A stretch of DNA of 42,033 nt, taken from an uncultured Chloroflexota bacterium (lineage in GTDB: Bacteria > Chloroflexota > Chloroflexia > Chloroflexales > Roseiflexaceae). The translations under genes and the position numbers were made by a program. The notes beneath the pieces were generated by a model. That model was not told where the DNA came from. It worked only from the letters and a program-made list of their open reading frames with translations, and searched no databases. The stretch lies in contig CALFIC010000085.1 of NCBI GenBank assembly GCA_937876225.1, positions 1-42,033 on the forward strand, read 5' to 3'. Shown here piece after piece: positions 39,880-42,033 of the stretch (its first letter is position 1; each line of letters starts with the position of its first letter).

Positions 39880-42033
39880 CTATGGTGTGGGGGTGAGTGT
39901 CGGAGTACGGGAAACATTGACGTCGAAGTAGAAGTTTCCGGCGACGGCCACTCCACCATTGCGCAAGCCGACGATGCTGTTTTGGTTGTCTGATGCGACG
40001 GCGACGGCGTTGGTGACGGCAGGTTTAAATGTCGAGTAGGTTGCATCACCCCAGACGAGCAACGTACCATTGGCTTTGACGGCCATCGAGCAATCGCGAC
40101 CGGCAGTAATACTGACGATATCGACGGCGGTTGCAGGAATGGTGATCTCGCCCTTGGTGTTGTCACCCCAGCCAATGACTTTGCCGGTATTGAGGAGCGC
40201 CAAGCTGTGGCGCTTGCCGGCACTGACGGCGACGACGCCCGTGAGCCCTGGGGGGACAGTCGTCTGGCCGCTGGAGAAGTCACCCCATGCGGCAACGGTG
40301 CCATCGGCTTTGACGGCCAACACATGACCATCGCCGCCATCGATCGCGACGACATTGGTGACTCCGGCGGGTATAGTGGTTTGGCCTTTATCGTTGGCGC
40401 CCCAGGCAATTACTGAGCCATCGTCTTTGACGGCATATCCGGTGAGTGATCCTGCACCGATGGCTTTGACGCCCGTTTGCGCACTGACGGGAATGTTGGT
40501 TTGTCCCCAGTTATTTTGTCCCCACGCATACAAATTGCCGTCTGCGCGGAGCACATAGACGGTGGCAATCGAGGCCGCGACATCGATGAATTGCATCCCT
40601 TTGTAGGTCGCCGGAATCACCGATTGATTCATGCCTGGTTGATTAATTCCCCACGAAACCAGCGTGCCGTTTTGTAAGATACCAATTACGAACAGATTGC
40701 CTACTGCTGCTTTGCGTAGAATGAATGACTGTGGCGTTGGGGTGTTTGTGCGGGTCTTTGTGGGCGTCATCGTGTTGGTAATCGTTGGGGTATTTGTATT
40801 GGTTGTAGTCGTAGTCGCAGTTTTGGTCGCAGTCGCAGTCTTGGTTATCGTTGCGGTATTGGTTGCGGTTGCAGTCTTGGTTGCGGTCTTGGAGTTGGTT
40901 GCGGTGGCAGTGTTTGTCACTGTCTTGGTTGCCGTTGCAGTCTTGGTGTTGGTGGTTGTCTTGGTGGCGGTGGCAGCGAGAGGAATCACACATGGCACGC
41001 TTACAACCGTCCCATTTGGACAGGTTGTATTGCTCCACGTGGCACCCGTGATTGTAGCACCGGTGAGATTGGCACCGGTGAGATTGGCACGGGTGAGATT
41101 GGCACGGGTGAGATTGGCACGGGTGAGATTGGCACCGGTGAGATTGGCACCAGTGAGATTAGCGCCGGTGAGATTGGTGCCGGTGAGATTAGTACCTCCG
41201 AAAGAGGCACCGGTGAGATTAGCACCGGTGAGATTGGCATTGGTAAAAGTGCTGTGGAGACGGGCATCGGTGAGATTGGCACCGGCGAGACTAACACCGG
41301 CGAAATTCATCTGGTTGAAAGAGGCACCGGTGAGATCAGCGCCGGTGAAATCGGCGCTGGTGAGATCGGCGCTGGTGAGATCGGTCTGCGAGAAACGGGC
41401 ACCGCGGAAAATCGCATCGCGGAAATGAATGGCACCGGCGAGATTGGCATTCGAGAGATCGGCATTACTGAAAATGGCACCGGCGAGATTAGCATTGCTG
41501 AATTTGATTTTCCAGAGTCGGGCATCAGTGAGATCCGCACCGGATAGATTGGCACCATTGAGATTGGCAATGAGATCAATACTGGATTGATTTTGACTGG
41601 CACCGGCGAAATAGGCACCGGATAGATTGGCACCGGATAGATTGGCACCGGATAGATTGGTAGCGTATAGATAGGCACCGGATAGATTGGCACCGGATAG
41701 ATTGGCACCGGATAGATTGGCCTCATTGAGATTGGACGTTGGTCCGATCAAATAGCCATTAATTAATTGCCAACCAGTTGGTAGTGTGGGTGGTCTTCCT
41801 GACACAATCACAATTCCGCCTGACCTCACAATAGTGAGATTGGCACCGGTGAGATTGGTATCGGTGAGATTGGCATTGCTGAAATTGGCATCTTGGAGAT
41901 TGGCACCGGATAGATTGGCACCGGTGAGATCAACACCTCTGAGATCGGCGCCGGCGAGATGACACCCACTCAAATCTACACCAGGTCCAGGTGTTGCTTC
42001 ACAATTTGAGCTTTCAGCATGTACTTTTGCTGG
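39880..42033 (-). CDS. Secreted pentapeptide-repeat and RCC1-propeller protein, 5' end outside the window
   Basis: The frame is open from 42033 to the stop at 39880 (717 visible residues), so the start lies beyond the window. The first visible residues PAKVHAESSNCEATPG look like the end of a signal peptide (cleavage after VHA is possible). About 300 residues of A(N/D)LSG-type pentapeptide repeats follow, interrupted once by LPTGWQLINGYLIGP and closed by ATWSNTTCPNGT. A linker of about 85 residues is made of Thr with Ala, Lys and Asn. The C-terminal 290 residues hold six clear and one weaker RCC1-like blade (for example GTVAAWGDFSSGQTTVP), fitting a seven-bladed propeller. It ends TPTLTPTP. 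The protein is probably extracellular or surface-bound; binding partners are unknown. Confidence 0.88.
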   Translation of the reverse strand, partial: PAKVHAESSNCEATPGPGVDLSGCHLAGADLRGVDLTGANLSGANLQDANFSNANLTDTNLTGANLTIVRSGGIVIVSGRPPTLPTGWQLINGYLIGPTSNLNEANLSGANLSGANLSGAYLYATNLSGANLSGANLSGAYFAGASQNQSSIDLIANLNGANLSGADLTDARLWKIKFSNANLAGAIFSNADLSNANLAGAIHFRDAIFRGARFSQTDLTSADLTSADFTGADLTGASFNQMNFAGVSLAGANLTDARLHSTFTNANLTGANLTGASFGGTNLTGTNLTGANLTGANLTGANLTRANLTRANLTRANLTGANLTGATITGATWSNTTCPNGTVVSVPCVIPLAATATKTTTNTKTATATKTVTNTATATNSKTATKTATATNTATITKTATATKTATTTTTNTNTPTITNTMTPTKTRTNTPTPQSFILRKAAVGNLFVIGILQNGTLVSWGINQPGMNQSVIPATYKGMQFIDVAASIATVYVLRADGNLYAWGQNNWGQTNIPVSAQTGVKAIGAGSLTGYAVKDDGSVIAWGANDKGQTTIPAGVTNVVAIDGGDGHVLAVKADGTVAAWGDFSSGQTTVPPGLTGVVAVSAGKRHSLALLNTGKVIGWGDNTKGEITIPATAVDIVSITAGRDCSMAVKANGTLLVWGDATYSTFKPAVTNAVAVASDNQNSIVGLRNGGVAVAGNFYFDVNVSRTPTLTPTP
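41040..41990. repeat. 15-bp tandem repeat coding for the pentapeptide solenoid
   Basis: Dozens of imperfect 15-bp units, plus-strand type GAGATTGGCACCGGT or GATAGATTGGCACCG, each encoding one pentapeptide. The longest near-identical runs are around 41055-41160 and 41600-41720, so unit number could vary between strains by slippage or recombination. Confidence 0.85.

Noticed and set aside
40664..41428. Plus-strand frame of 254 residues rich in Val, Ala and Leu over the linker and pentapeptide repeats
   Set aside because: It is the complement of the Thr-rich linker and pentapeptide repeats; its composition follows from the repeat DNA.

Overview
The window reads as chromosome of a Chloroflexota bacterium, most likely class Chloroflexia. 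Supporting signs are a PucC/LhaA-type (bacteriochlorophyll delivery) transporter at 26.6 kb, a sulfolipid synthase (SqdB) at 28.2 kb, a secreted pentapeptide-repeat protein with the long Thr/Ala/Lys linker common in this phylum, frequent ATGA-overlapped operons and moderate G+C. The first two genes suggest a phototroph or phototroph-derived lineage; the genus cannot be fixed from the sequence. No phage, plasmid, transposase, CRISPR or rRNA genes were seen.

Layout. 1-8.2 kb (minus strand): an exopolysaccharide region. A HEAT-like protein is followed by an O-antigen-ligase-like polymerase, a uridine kinase, a GT4 and a GT2, the last four chained by 4-bp ATGA overlaps. After an AT-rich gap come GT4, GT2 and GT4, then the start of another gene running off the left end. 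8.2-8.6 kb: a structured repeat block of seven 24-bp units, three long hairpins and a pyrimidine tract. 8.66-10.6 kb: a ThuA-like gene and an RlmI-like rRNA methyltransferase, each closed by a strong terminator. 10.75-15.1 kb: a TetR-controlled MacAB-like export operon with a consensus promoter and an operator just after the -10. 15.1-17.5 kb: an acyltransferase converging on a GNAT/PIG-L deacetylase pair; both stop codons lie inside one hairpin. 17.9-20.45 kb: SDR, TetR and a tandem-DUF1330 protein whose promoter carries two identical palindromic operators. 20.8-25.0 kb: a membrane protein, gyrB and an FTR1-like iron permease.

25.0-27.9 kb: two tandem tRNA-Ala genes (CGC, GGC) with promoter and terminator, an M24-like protein lacking the expected aspartates, and the PucC-like transporter. 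28.2-32.7 kb: sqdB, an Rrf2 regulator, a DUF2085 membrane protein coupled to a TlpA/ResA-like lipoprotein, and tyrS. 32.9-37.1 kb (minus): a four-gene operon of EamA transporter, THUMP-like methyltransferase, MFS transporter and GNAT. 37.3-39.7 kb: two tandem paralogous MFS transporters. 39.9 kb to the right end: a large secreted pentapeptide/RCC1-propeller protein, cut at its N-terminus by the window edge.

No complete, obviously new defence or mobile system is present. The items most worth a second look are the hairpin/24-bp repeat block, the doubled operator at the tandem-DUF1330 gene, the pentapeptide-RCC1 surface protein, the ligand-poor M24 protein and the stop codons shared in one hairpin.
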